Below, piece by piece: positions 12,073 to 23,716 of a stretch of DNA of 64,000 bases. The position numbers and the translations under genes are program-made. Location of the stretch: the NCBI GenBank assembly GCA_008638375.1, contig CM018038.1:34524169-34588168 (forward strand), given 5' to 3'. Source of the stretch: Nyssa sinensis. Lineage: Eukaryota; Streptophyta; Magnoliopsida; Cornales; Nyssaceae. The notes under the pieces are model-generated. The model made no database searches and had not been told where the DNA came from. It worked only from the letters and a program-made list of their open reading frames with translations. Every line of letters starts with the position of its first letter. The first letter of the stretch is position 1.

Positions 12073-15000
12073 ATATGACGGCTACTCGCAGTGAACACCT
12101 TACAGTCCTTCTGCAACGTCGTTACTTGAAAAAAATGATATATTTCTGGAATGAGCTAACTTAGCTTAGTAAGTAAATTCCCATGCTCTGGCATGGGTTA
12201 GAGTTAGTTTAAAAAGAAGAATGCAAACAAATGGCAAGCAAAGGATATAACAAAATTGTCAGTCATTAAGAGAGTGAATCATTAAGAATGACCTGTTGGT
12301 CCAAAAAGGCACGTCCCAAAGAAGTTCCAAAAAGGCAACGTAAGCATTTTAGCAAGTCAATAATAGGGATTTAGCATATATAGCAATCAGTTTTCAAGAA
12401 TCACAAGATATCAAATTGAGTCCAATGATAGGCTTGCAAAGCGTATCCACAATCAAAGAGTGCATCATCAGATTATGATAAAAAATAAGATATATGATAC
12501 TAACAAATGAGTCTAATAGATACTATCAACAAATAGGGCTAGGCTACCCCCAAACAACACTCATTCAGGTTTACCCATCATCTGGGTTCCTAAATAACAT
12601 CAAGAGCTCTTATCAAATATCATGTCCTCCACGGACTAAGTGTTAGATATCATTCCCAAACACCGACCTAGAGGTCCAAATCAAGCATCTAAAGAATCAG
12701 AATGGGCGTTGCGACAGACACAACTCTCGACACTCATAATAATGTCATAATCAGAGAAAATTCCACAAGAAATGTACATATATGTGGAATATCAAATTTT
12801 TAATAGTGAGAAACACAGTAGTTCTCCAATATTCAAATTAGGGTTATTGAAATGTGCAAGCAATCATATCAAGATATTGGCAAATGAAATCTCAACGTAT
12901 CCACAAGGAAGTACAAGTATCAAATTGTGGAATCAAATAACTATCAGGTGTGTATAAGAGTACAAATTGGCAACATTGAGAAAACATAACTGTGACATGG
13001 CTAAAGAATACCACATATTAGAGTTCGGGGTTTACTTACCTCAAAAATGGTTCCTCCTTCCTTTAAGAGGAATCAAACTTCCTTCTCTTTTCCCTTTGAT
13101 GATCCTATAAATCAGGAAACATTATTTAGTTCAATATTGTTTATGGACTTAGTCTAATTTTATTAATGGATCTATGATCTTTTAGTTTTATGGGTCATGT
13201 TTTAGGTCTATGGACTTATGCAATTTAGGTTGTAACCTAGTTGACACTTTTACCTTATCTTGGTAGCTCGTTATACCTTTAAAGTGTCATAAAAATGGCT
13301 AGTGTCTCATATCTGTATTTTAAGTATTTTATTTGGCAATACGGATCTCACCGTTGCGTCTGGAACGTTGAAAAAAGTCAATTTAGGCCTTCATGAACTT
13401 TCATTTGGCTTCGGGTATCATTAGAGGTAAAATGGTAATTTTTACATTTTTTTGTGTCTAGATTTCCGGGACTCCATTTGATAAAATGGACCTCACCATT
13501 GGGTCCAAAGCATCAAAAAAGCTCAGAATACATTACCCTTTTATTTTATTTGGGTAACGAAATATTTTACCATAATTAAATGAATTTAATTCATTTAATT
13601 ATTTAATTTAATATTATTTATATATTCTGTCATTATTTTGACCCAAGTGTCATGTTGGCATAGTGGCACACGCGTGGGGTTTAAAACCCTCACGTGCGTG
13701 ATGTCTCTATTTCGAGTCTAAGGAGCCGTAACTCCCCTTTATTTTTCTGATTTTTAGTTGGTCAAACAGTGGATAAGGTAAAATAGGAATAGGATATCCC
13801 CAGGCCGCGTAGGTCTATTTGATTAGGTCTTATCCTTGTAGCCAAAAAGACCCAATCCCCCCCCTTTTTAAATTAAAACCTAAGCCCTAAACGGTGTTGT
13901 TCCACTTACCCATTTGTGGGGCTGGGCAGGTTCCGACCAGTACTCGAAATCGACCAGACCCGAATAGTCTTTTTCTTCTTTATTTTTTCGGTGAGTCTCC
14001 AGTCACCCTCTCTATCAATGGTGGCTGGAAATTATAAAATTTAAAATTTTAAAACTTATTTTCCTTCTATTTTGAAGCTGTTTCTTGGTCTTAATTCATT
14101 CTAACATTGTTTTAGAGCCTTTAGGTAGCATTTTGGCCCTTCGAATCTCAGTAATCGAACAATTTTCTCTGATTCACGCTTTTTCGGTGACCCCTGAAAG
14201 CTCACTATTTCTCCCTCATTTATCCACCAAAATGGCTCATTTTTGAAGCATTGTGATCTATGGTTCGAGGGCTACAACTATATGGCTTCAAAATGAAGCT
14301 TTTCGTTCATTTTTTGAGGTGGTCGATTATTCTTCAAACCTGCAACTAGCTATAAAATGCTCATTTTTGAGCCAAATGACCCGATTCTTTTTGCATCAAG
14401 CTCCATTTTCATTCTACTTTTGATCTCCATTCACAAAATAGAGTTTGGTTTTGGTTTGTTTTATGGGTTGTTTCAATCCTAAAAGCTTTATCGAGCTTCA
14501 ATGATTGTGTACTTTTAGAGCTCCATTAAAGCTCATTTCTTGACCCTAAAGATGAATCACATGGAATTTTATTCCTCGTTCTAAAAATGGAGGTTAGAGG
14601 CTATTTTGTGGCATTCCTCTTTAGGGCCAAAACCTGTAACGCAGGTTTAAGGGTCATTCCTTTGGGTGTTTTGGTCACGTTGTGGTGGGTTTGTAGTTAC
14701 TTTGAGGTCTAGTTTCAGCCTCAAGTAACAAAAATGGGTTTGGTGGGGTTTGATTCAGACCCGTACCTTCGGTGGTCCATCAATGGTAGCCTATGAATTT
14801 TCTTAGTTTAAATTGTTCCATTTCACCTCTATCTTCTACTATTACGAATTAAAATCACATGCATGCATATCAGTTTCATCCAACAATACAAAACAGTGAT
14901 AAATATACTTCATATTTCTTGTAGAAAGAAGTTTAGTTTTTGAGGGTTTTACCTTCAAATAATGGATCTTCTTCCCTTCTTGCTTGGTTCTCATCCTTTT

Positions 15001-15333
15001 AAGGTTCTTCTTAAATGATCTTAGGGTTGCATGCCGCTCCCTCTTTCCTTCCTTCCTTCTTCTTTCTTCCTCTTCACTTTCTTTCTCTACAATTCTTTGT
15101 TTCTCTCTCTAGTTGACTGTCACACACATGCACATACTAAGCTCAGCTTTGATCTCCTAACCACACATGCAAAGCATACTCATTGCACACACACACACAC
15201 ATATATAACATATGTACATATATATATATATATATATTTCAGATTGTGTATGAATTTTAATTAGAGGAGAGAGTGGCCCAATGAGGTGTTGACACCTCAG
15301 CTTTTAAGCATGCAGACTTGGGCTTAATATGGG

Positions 15334-15367
<34 letters not shown>

Positions 15368-15885
15368 TGTAGGATATATAGCATAAAAGTGTTGTAACCA
15401 AGTTGGCTATTCTTTTTAGGTATAAGATTCCTTATTTTTTTTTTGGTCTTGGGTTTTAGATTTTGGGCCAACACTTTTGGCCTTCTTTTCTCTCTTTTTC
15501 TCTTCTTATGCATTGTTTGGCATTTTGGGTGTGTTTTTTGAATTTTTGAAGTCGTGTTTCAATTGTCCTAAAACCTCTTGATATTCTCGCAATATTTTTG
15601 GTTCTTGTATACTTCACTTACTTGCCATTAATTTTATTTTTGATACGTCCCATCGTGTTTAGTTTATACTAAAAATATATTTTTTTTATCAAAAAATTCT
15701 TGGTCGAATTGTTTTTGTTCGCATATCATTTTAATTTCGCCTAATTATACTTCGAGCACTAATTTTCATGTTTATGGGCTACTAATTTCAATTTGAGATG
15801 TCTAAAATTAATATAAAATTTATTTCATAAAAATTGGCATTAACATAAATTTCTTTTTCTAATTAGGTTAGAATATTACAAGAAG

Positions 15886-16729
15886 GTTGACCGCACACCT
15901 CATATAACTTGAAATAAGCCAAATGTAAACTTTTAGATAGGCACTAGGAGAGCAACTCAGTTGGAGTGTTCGGGTTAGGTTTTAAGATAGTTATGAGGGT
16001 CGTTGAGATAGCGATGAACGCTAGATAGTGACTAGACTAAGATTCATACGATGTATATTCTAATTTTTATGAGATTGAGATTGACATGCCCAATTGAGTG
16101 GGAGCCCTGTCGTAGCATACATCACATACTATATGTACTGTTGATGTGGCTTTTATGAAAGAGAGTGAAAAATGTATCCCTATTTCGTTATTGTGTGAGA
16201 TCTGGGAATCTTTTTGAGTTCTATTGTGCCCTTTGTGACCTAAGATTAAGTTATAAAAAGAGAGCTTAATGTTGCTACTTTAGCATGTTACAAAAAGACC
16301 ATGATTAATGCGGTCTGGCGAGGCATGTCTAGGAAAGCAAATGAGTTCAATTAGATTAACGTGAATAGTTTGGAAGGCAGTTCTATAATATATTATTATG
16401 TTGTGACTCATTGTCTGGGTGATCGTGTCAGTTTCTATGTCTATCAATATGATAATGAGTACAATACAGATTAGATGGTCCATGCATCGCGCTGAGATTA
16501 GTTCTCTTGAGGGATAACAGATGTTGAATCTAGTGTAATAAAATAGTCTGAGACATAGACAAGATTAGTTATGTATTTGTACTAAGGTACTATGTTAGTT
16601 TGATGATAGTTTGATATAGTACTCCTACTCTGATTCTTCTCGTCTAGTCACACGAGCCATTTCTTGTATGTAGAAGGTGATGCAGAGAGTTTAGTACTCA
16701 ACCTATGTGGATGAGTGGGAAATGTTGGA
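15886..16729. other. Degraded DNA, possibly interior of an old copia-like element
   Basis: No gene recognised. The right end carries a purine-rich GAGTGGGAAA directly before a TGTTGG, which resembles a copia polypurine tract next to a 3' LTR. No coding domain could be read on either strand. Confidence 0.3.
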
Positions 16730-17520
16730 CATTAGGTCATGTGGACCTGAACTTGTTTGACATCCACAAGATTTTTGTGTATTGTAATAATTATGATAGG
16801 AGTTTATATCTGATTAAAACTTTTATCCATTTTTTTGGTTTGACCAACTTATATATTATCACGTAAGTCTTGTGATTATCCCATCAGTTCTGATCATGGG
16901 ATATAAAAATATACCTCTATAATTAATCCATCAATGTATACTCTCCCATAATTATCATGTGGGGTGATTAAGTTTAAGTAATCCATCCATGTATACTCTC
17001 TCATAATTGTCATGTAAGGTTTTGAGTGACCACTCTCTCTGAGATTCTTTTGGGGTAAGCATTATAGTACCTTTGGTATTAGATCGTGAAATTGATAGAC
17101 GACTCTTACTTAGCCGATCTATTGACGAACATGATCTCTTGCAATGTTCAAAAACTTTCGTGGTGTTCCAAGAAAACTCATAATACAAGTCATCTCTTTC
17201 GCTTCAGCTATTCTTGATCCGACGATGTAACCGGGTTAACACTCGTTTATGTTGTAATGTATTTCCTTCGTATATGTATAATCATTATAGTACCTTTGAT
17301 CTTAATTAGATCGTAAAATTGATAGACAACTCTTATGTAGCCAATCTAATGAGGAACGTGATCTTTTGCAACATTTTTAGAATTTTCGTAATGTTTTAAG
17401 AAAGCTTATGATACAAGTTGTCTCTTTCGTTTCCGCCATTCTTAATTCAAAGAGATAACCGGTTAACACTCGTTTATATTTTAATGTATTTTCTTCGTAT
17501 ATGTATGTTTGTAATGTACA
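16730..17520 (+). repeat. Candidate copia-type 3' LTR
   Basis: Begins TGTTGGACATTAGG right after a purine-rich tract and may end at TAATGTACA near 17520, giving TG...CA ends and about 790 bp. No matching left LTR was found in the window, and the interior is unrecognisable, so this is tentative. Confidence 0.35.
16926..17508. repeat. Tandem duplications of about 55 bp and 223 bp
   Basis: A short duplication (ATCCATCAATGTATACTCTC at 16926 and a near copy at 16981) is followed by a larger one. CATTATAGTACCTTTG occurs at 17060 and 17283, and the following 220 bp is repeated with scattered changes through TTCGTATATGTATG. The repeats lie within the candidate LTR. Confidence 0.85.
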
Positions 17521-18712
17521 GAGATGGAGTACACAATAACAGTGACTTCTGTTTACAACCATTACCAACTGGAGGGCCACTTTCTTTCGTGTTTGAGATT
17601 TGTCCTAACTCCATCAAATACATTCCATTTACGTCATCACTCCACTGCTTCTTCTTCATTACTCAAATACATAATACAAACCAAATTCCCAACATTACTT
17701 CCCATGTTTTACCGATAAGACCTTACTAATTGACTTAAAAACTTAAAAAGGCTAAAGCTGTAGTGAAAAAAGGAATCTTACAGTTAAATAATAAGGACCC
17801 TATTTGGCTTTCATGTGGCTTCCGCCATCACATGGAATCTCAAAACAATAAGATGAAGTTTTCAAAGACATAACAAAATAAGAGGGTTAAAAATCTCCAG
17901 AAATTGCCAAAAATTTAGCATCCCCATGCGTGGGTTATTGATTAAAGGATCGATTTATAGGCTTTCCAGCTTTAAATTTCATTAGTATGAGAAAAATCCA
18001 AAAGCTAGTGATCACTAATAATTTATACTCAGAAAAATCTACTTCATTACAACCCAATAGCCTGACCAGAGAGATGTTTACACAAAAACAATGTGCAGGC
18101 AATTTCATCAGATTATGATCACCATCAACCTATTATTATAGTTACACAAAGTCCAGCTAGCCAACACCACTGGTATTCTCTTCAAATTTCTTATCCTCCA
18201 TATTCTGTTTCATCAAAATAAATAAATAAAAAGTAAAGTTGGAGAATTGACGTTAAGGGTAGGTACCCATACCCATTATATATTGACTATAGTTGCAAAA
18301 AGGTCAACAACGTTGGCATTTTGTTCAAGCTTGTCATCCATATTCTGTTTCAACAAAAACAGAAAGGTAAATGAAAAGTGGAGCACGATAATTGAAATTA
18401 CAAGGAAAGTTCAAACCACTTTAGAAAACTGTAGACTCAATTGGGCATTAGTGATCTATGAAGAAGCACCAACTACTCTCCTTTCTGTTATATGGTGCAA
18501 CTCCATTGGCTCCCACAACGCATACACACTGCAAAGTCAACAAAGTTAGCAGAGACACCAACTCTCACACCCCTAAACAGACGATCGATGAGTAAGGCCA
18601 AAAACATCCCAGAGTCAGAAAGAGAACATCGTGTGCACACAGAGGAAAGAGGGGAAGGAGGGGAGCGTGAGTTAGCAAACATCATACGGAGTAAGAGGAC
18701 CGGGGAGTATTA

Positions 18713-18743
<31 letters not shown>

Positions 18744-18795
18744 GCACCAAACAATTCCACACAGATTGATAGAAAGCTCGCTGCAAGCATTCGAC

Positions 18796-18866
<71 letters not shown>

Positions 18867-19598
18867 ATCCCGCACAGATACAAAGGGAGGGAGAGTTAGA
18901 GAGAGCGGTGGGTGACAGATAGAGGGTGAGCACACATAGCTTCGAGCATGGACATATCATACCAGAAAAGACCATGGGTGCTCACTCTCTTCTGTCACCA
19001 CCTTTACCTTTCAACTCCTTATACAGAACCTGATATACATTTGCTATCTGCCGAAGCTAAACACTGTTCCATTAGATTGGAACAACGCTTTGATTTTATG
19101 TATGAACAAGTGAAGTTGTGTTGGGCTTTATATAGGATGAAAAAGGCATTATTGTTCCGTAGCGTAAGGAATAAATATTGTTGCTTTATCTCTCCCTATA
19201 TATTATTGGCAATTCCCAGATCAATCTTCGAGTAAAAATCTCTTTTATTAGTGAACAAGTGTTTCAAACAATGTACGGATTGAAGTCCTATTCGAGTAGT
19301 ATCATCGGGTTTAGAAATTTTAGTTAGGAGAATAAATTAAAAATATTAAAATTTAAGAAAATTCATGTGAATATATAACAAAAATTAGGAGCCAAGTCCT
19401 ATTTTGTTAAAATATTCTAATAAAATTAGTGATAAAAAATATAATATCAAAATTTTTTGGAAAGGGGGTACATGCCCCCGACTTGTCCCTCTTTGGATCT
19501 GTCACCGGTTGTGTATGCTTTTTATGCAATTGACATGTGTTCGGTTCTTTCTCCACCATCATTGTATAAAACAAATCCTTCAAATATTGGTAGGCTTT

Positions 19599-19600
<2 letters not shown>
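17521..19600. other. Non-coding stretch with GA/TA microsatellites
   Basis: No gene with a recognisable domain. The ORFs are short, and those on the minus strand at 18672-18975 are made of GA/TA repeat translations. A short imperfect repeat (CCATATTCTGTTTCA) occurs near 18199 and 18339. The purine-rich part could be an untranslated leader of an unseen gene, but nothing supports that further. Confidence 0.5.
18719..18864. repeat. (GA)n and compound (TA)n(GA)n microsatellites
   Basis: A (GA)n tract lies at 18719-18743, and a (TA)n tract at 18800-18828 runs directly into (GA)n at 18829-18864. They produce several false low-complexity ORFs on both strands. Confidence 0.95.

Positions 19601-19644
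<44 letters not shown>
19601..19644. repeat. (TA)n microsatellite
   Basis: About 22 uninterrupted AT dinucleotides. Confidence 0.98.
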
Positions 19645-19648
<4 letters not shown>

Positions 19649-19680
19649 AACTATTTTTACTCGTGATTTTTTAAATTAAA

Positions 19681-19960
19681 CTTGTTTTTTTTTTTTTTTG
19701 AAACATCTAAAACAAGAATACAACCTATTTATTAATTGTGTTAAATATGTCGATCCGTTTATGAGTGCAAATCTATTTATACTCAACACAAACATGGTGA
19801 GTCAATATCTTAAACGTCCACTTGTTTTTTTTTTTGAAACAACTAAAACGAGAATACAACCTATTTATTAATTGTGTTAAATATGTCGATCCGTTTATGA
19901 GTACAAATCTATTTATACTCAACACAAATATGATGAGTCAATATCTTAAACTTCCACTCC
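19681..19960. repeat. 141-bp tandem duplication starting with T-runs
   Basis: Two near-identical units start at 19681 and 19822, each with CTTG, a T-run and GAAACA, followed by the same 110-bp body (ATACAACCTATTTATTAATT, GTCGATCCGTTTATGAGT). On the minus strand each unit ends in a poly-A-like run, so tandem fragments of a small retroelement or of a DNA-element end are possible. Neither is established. Confidence 0.9.
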
Positions 19961-19985
19961 TCTCTCCATATTAAATGGCTTTCAT

Positions 19986-20018
<33 letters not shown>

Positions 20019-20020
<2 letters not shown>

Positions 20021-20474
20021 ATGTTGCTCATTTCTGGTTGGAAAGCTTCCCGTCCTTAGCTATTTGTCAAGAACTTGGGATCAAAGAGTCACCGGAACGG
20101 CTCCGGTAGTAGCCACTTCGATGATGAAGTTAGTAAATAAATCAAAACAATAATTCAGGAGTAGAATTGAACATAAATTGAAAGCGTACCTTATGACTAT
20201 ATTTATAAGCTGTAGATCTCTTAAATTGAGTAGGATTGGAGGCCATAAAAGCAGGGATTTGAAGATATCTGAAAATAGTAGTTTTCATGTAGAACTCTGT
20301 TTCCTTATTCTAAGGTCGGTAGCCTATGGAAGACGGTGATAAGCTTTGACCCATTACCTCTGGACCTTCCGTGCTTGGCAGACTTTTGTGGAATAATCCT
20401 CTGATGATCTGTATCTTGAAGGGCTAATTAAATACATGTCACGCCACGAACATGGTTATTAAACTATGGTATAT
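20019..20474 (-). repeat. Left LTR (3' LTR) of the Tat-like element
   Basis: Starts TGATGTTGC on the plus strand and matches 36678-37134 along its full length, with shared blocks such as GGAAGGCTTCCCGTCCTT-like and TTGAAAGCGTACCTTATG. Visible substitutions show the insertion is not recent. The plus-strand right end (CTATGGTATAT) is uncertain by a few bases because the neighbouring right LTR runs into TA repeats. Confidence 0.92.
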
Positions 20475-20490
20475 CGACTACTCCCCCCTC
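20475..20490 (-). other. Polypurine tract of the Tat-like element
   Basis: On the minus strand CTTGAGGGGGGAGTAGT lies directly before the 3' LTR. This is where plus-strand DNA synthesis would be primed and it fixes the element's orientation. Confidence 0.8.
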
Positions 20491-20973
20491 AAGCCTTAGT
20501 TTTGTAGTATACTGAGAGCTGAGGTTAGGGCTTCTGAGACGTTATACGCGTGCCAATCATAAATGCGTCGTTCCGTATTCGGAGGAGACAATCGTTGCTT
20601 TAACATTTATTATGTCAACCACTGGTTGGAATTATGAGGCTATCATTGCCTCAACTGCCATGGTGGTCTAGAGATGACACTCTGCACAAGGCCATTTGGT
20701 GGATCAATTATTAAAAGAGGGTAATACATTACTGCTCCTCTTTTCATCACTTCAGCATTTCTGAGAGCTTTTCAAATAGCAAGAGAGAGAGCTCGATACT
20801 TTGAACATTCCAAATAACAGAAGAGATTTCTGAGAGAGGTGAACTCTGGTGTGTTAGGAAGATCAACTTCGATCTAAGCCGTGGTCAGGTTCAGTTCACA
20901 AACATTTCTTGAATCTTTTCATATTTTCCCTTCTTCCTTGTACTTTTTTCTTCTCCATCTTTTGTTTTAGACC

Positions 20974-22929
20974 ATGTCTGCCTCTAATGCCGAATCAGGC
21001 ATTGGTCATGAGGTCATAGACCTTTAGGAAGTAAACAATCAAGTAGAAATAAACTTAGTAACCAATTGCCCTTCGAAAAATATAGAAAATAGATGTGTTG
21101 ATAATCTAGCCATAAGTTTTGAGGTTAGGACAGTAGAGGCTTTCATAGAGCCTAGGAACATTGGTGGGGAAACCTCTGAAAAATCCCATAAAATGGAGAA
21201 GGGCAAAAGCGCCATGACTTAGAGTATGATAGATGCTCTGAGGGTTGCCTTTGATTTCCCTGCAAATGTGTCTTGTAGGATACCAGGACCCATAGACTGC
21301 CCTTCTAGTGTTCAACAATGTGAGATCTGTGCTTACCTTGAGTGGTTCGAGATAGGGGTTCAATTTTCCTTCCACACTTTTATTAGGAAATTTTTTAGTT
21401 AGTTTAAGATTTGCCTAGCTGATCTGAACATAAACAATTGGAGGCACTTGCTCGGATTCATAGTTTTGGGCTATCTGAACAATGTTGAAGCAGATCTCTT
21501 ATTGATTAAGAGTAACATAGACACGAAATACTTGAAGTCGGAGGGCATGTTCTGCATGTCTTTTGACAAAAGGTTCATACCTCTCTCCTCTATACCCACT
21601 TCCAACAAGACCTAGAAGAAGTAGTATTTTTATGTGAAAGGAGGCTAGGAGTTTGAAGATTTTGAAAACCAAGTTTCAACCTTCCCACACATGACTAGTA
21701 TCAAAGGTGAGCCCCCTATTTTATCTTTTCATGACTCACCCCTGACTTTTTATTTTTGTGTATTTGGATCTAAGTTTCTCTTTGTCTTCTATGTTTGTGT
21801 AGACAAAAAGGCGTGAAACAGGTCAATCTTCACTCCTGATCTTTAGATGAAGTACAAGAAGCTCCTTCAGACCAATAACCGCTCTCACGAAGCCATCCTT
21901 ACCCCAAAAAATCTTATGGAAGCTTGGTTGGTGAAGGATCACACCGTGAGTTTGAAGAAGTCCTTGTTCACTGGATGGGTTCCAAGGAAGAAGAAAAGGT
22001 TGGGGAGATTTCGTCCCCTACCGAGCCTCCTCTTCCAAAGAAGAAGAGGAAACTAATTTCAGACTCCCTCGAGTGAATAGTCTTAGAGGAATTGTGGCAT
22101 TCCCCAACTCAGAAGGCCTTCCCACCCCTAATTCCTGCTGTACCGAAGAGGAAAATGGGGGAATGGTAAGTCTGTTGTTTCCTCTTTAGAGTCTGAGGAC
22201 TCCGACACCAACGCCAAAAAGAAGGTGTAAAAGACTTTTGGGCAATAGACCCGAGCAAGTTCTCTAGGCTGAAGCCCCAAAAGATAGCCAGAGATTTGAT
22301 GGCTATCTGCATAAGGGTAAGTTCTTTTCTTACTATTTTTCTGTTATCTTTCTATTCTCTGCGTACATTGAGTCCTGACTTCTATTGTTTTATATTTTTA
22401 GGCCGTTCATGGCTTGGCAACCATTATGGACTGTCCTCAGGATACTGAGCAGATTGATACCCTTAAATCTGAGTTTGACGAAGCCAGGCTCCAGCTAGAA
22501 ACTGCGTAATCTTTAGTGGCAGCTGCTGAAGAAAAATTGAAGGAGGCTACTAACTCCTACTTCATCCTGAAGTTTGGGAGGGATGCCTTGGCTATCGAGT
22601 TAGAAGACCTCAAAAAAAGGTTTGCAGACTTGCAAACTGCTTCAGTTAAGAAGATTCAAGACACCGTTGAAGCTGTTAGAGCTCAAATTGAGGTTGATTT
22701 AAAGGTTGAAATGTAGTATATAGGGGACGAACTGATCGAGCATGGATACTGAACCTTTAAGAAGAAGCTTCGGAAAATGTATCCTGACTTGGAATTGGCT
22801 GGGGTGAACGTCATCGTGGTCTCCCAGGTTAAGGTCGATACATTGGATGCTGACGACGAAGAGGTGGAAGCGGTTCCAAAACTCCCTCAAGTTGTTCCAT
22901 CAAAGCCCGTTTAGCCAGCAACAGAGTAG
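20974..22929 (+). pseudogene. Opposite-strand accessory ORF of the Tat-like element (Transposase_28-like)
   Basis: This gene runs opposite to gag-pol, between integrase and the 3' LTR, where Tat-lineage elements carry an antisense ORF. It opens MSASNAESGIGHEVID at 20974. The block NNWRHLLGFIVLGYLNNVEA near 21437-21495, preceded by YLEWFEIGVQFSFHTFIRK, resembles the 'putative gypsy type transposon' domain (Transposase_28). Introns are suggested at about 21705-21802 and 22318-22401 (GT..AG). The C-terminal part (22390-22715) is rich in E, K and L heptads (EEKLKEATNSYFILKFGRDA) and is probably a coiled coil. In-frame stops at 21025, 21400, 21613 and several later sites break it. Its function in such elements is not known to me. 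Confidence 0.75.
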
Positions 22930-23189
22930 ACTTAGGATTTTTGTACTTTCTCCTTTTTTTTTTTTTTTCTTTTTTTTTTACTTTGTAATTTTTCTCCTTT
23001 TTGGGCTCTAATATATGAAATTTTGATCATTCCAGAACTCGTGTCTTGCTTGATATCCTTGTGTTGTATCTAACTTTTAAGATCATTTCTTTTAATATCT
23101 AGACCAACAGAAAAGCATAAGTTTTTTCAAGGACTCCAAAACACCTATAAGGCATTTCAAAGGTCTAATAACAAAACATACAAAACTAT
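22930..23189. other. Non-coding spacer after the accessory ORF
   Basis: T-rich tract at 22950-22980 followed by AT-rich sequence. Nothing else is recognised. Confidence 0.5.
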
Positions 23190-23610
23190 AACACTTATAA
23201 TAAAATAAGGTTTTTTTAGGCATCTGTGTATTGATAACATAGAATATATAGACCTGCAATACTTATAAATAATACAAGGTTTTTTTAAAGGTCTGCATGG
23301 TAAAAAAAAAGTGGACCAGACCTATAATACTTGTAATGGATACAAGGTTTTTTGGGATGTGTACATTTGGTAAATGGACCAGACCTGTAATAATTGTAAT
23401 GGATTCAAGATTTTTAGGAGTCTGTACATTGATAAAATGAACCAGACCTGTAACACTTGTAACAAATACAAGGCTTTTAGGGATCTGTACATTGGGTAAA
23501 TGGAAGCAGACCTGTAACACTTGTAGTAGATACAAGGTTTTTAGAGATCTGTACATTGGGTAAATAGACCAGACCTATAACACTTGTAATAGATAGAAGG
23601 TTTTGACGAT
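23190..23610. repeat. 63-bp tandem repeat inside the Tat-like element
   Basis: Six imperfect units with the landmark GACCTGTAA/GACCTATAA at 23251, 23319, 23382, 23445, 23509 and 23572, so spacing is 63-64 bp apart from one 68. Shared words are ACAAGGTTTTT, TCTGTACATT and GGTAAATGGACCA. The array lies between the accessory ORF and the integrase C-terminus; spacer tandem repeats are common in this lineage. The minus-strand ORF across it is an artefact of the repeat. Confidence 0.93.
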
Positions 23611-23615
23611 CTTGG

Positions 23616-23711
23616 TTACTTTGTACGGTTCTTCCCAGTTAGGGGAGAGCTTCCCCATAGTGGAATCTTTAGTGTTTGGGAACAATCTTCTTAGGACGAG
23701 ACCTCCAAGCT
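23616..23711 (-). pseudogene. Integrase C-terminal fragment of the Tat-like element
   Basis: Minus-strand translation reads RRLFPNTKDSTMGKLSPNWE and EPYKVTKIV, the C-terminal integrase block of gypsy elements (GKLxPNWEGPYxV). It continues the integrase at 27878-28800; solo LTR R1 separates the two parts. Confidence 0.8.
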
Positions 23712-23716
23712 AGAAA

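Larger units (their letters stand above)
1465..15880 (-). repeat. Solo LTR R0 (about 4.1 kb net), split by a CACTA element
   Basis: Read on the minus strand, this repeat starts at 15880 with TGTAATATTCTAACC and ends at 1465 with CGGGTCATGACA, so it has TG...CA LTR ends. The 5-bp flanks TGAAG (1460-1464) and AGAAG (15881-15885) match at 4 of 5 positions. Stretches such as 12150-13130 align in reverse with 26510-27480 of copy R1, including the shared GCTAAGTTAGCTCA block. Net length without the CACTA insertion is about 4107 bp, close to R1. Flanking duplications with no internal region or second LTR make it a solo LTR. It contains no gene; CT-rich and TA/CA microsatellite tracts lie at 15030-15365. 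Confidence 0.8.

Noticed and set aside
18672..18975. Leu/Ser- and Tyr/Ile-rich ORFs resembling secreted or membrane peptides
   Set aside because: They are translations of GA and TA microsatellites.
18948..19235. 95-residue ORF downstream of a GA-rich, leader-like region
   Set aside because: No recognisable domain, no clear splice partner, and repeat-rich surroundings; left as non-coding.
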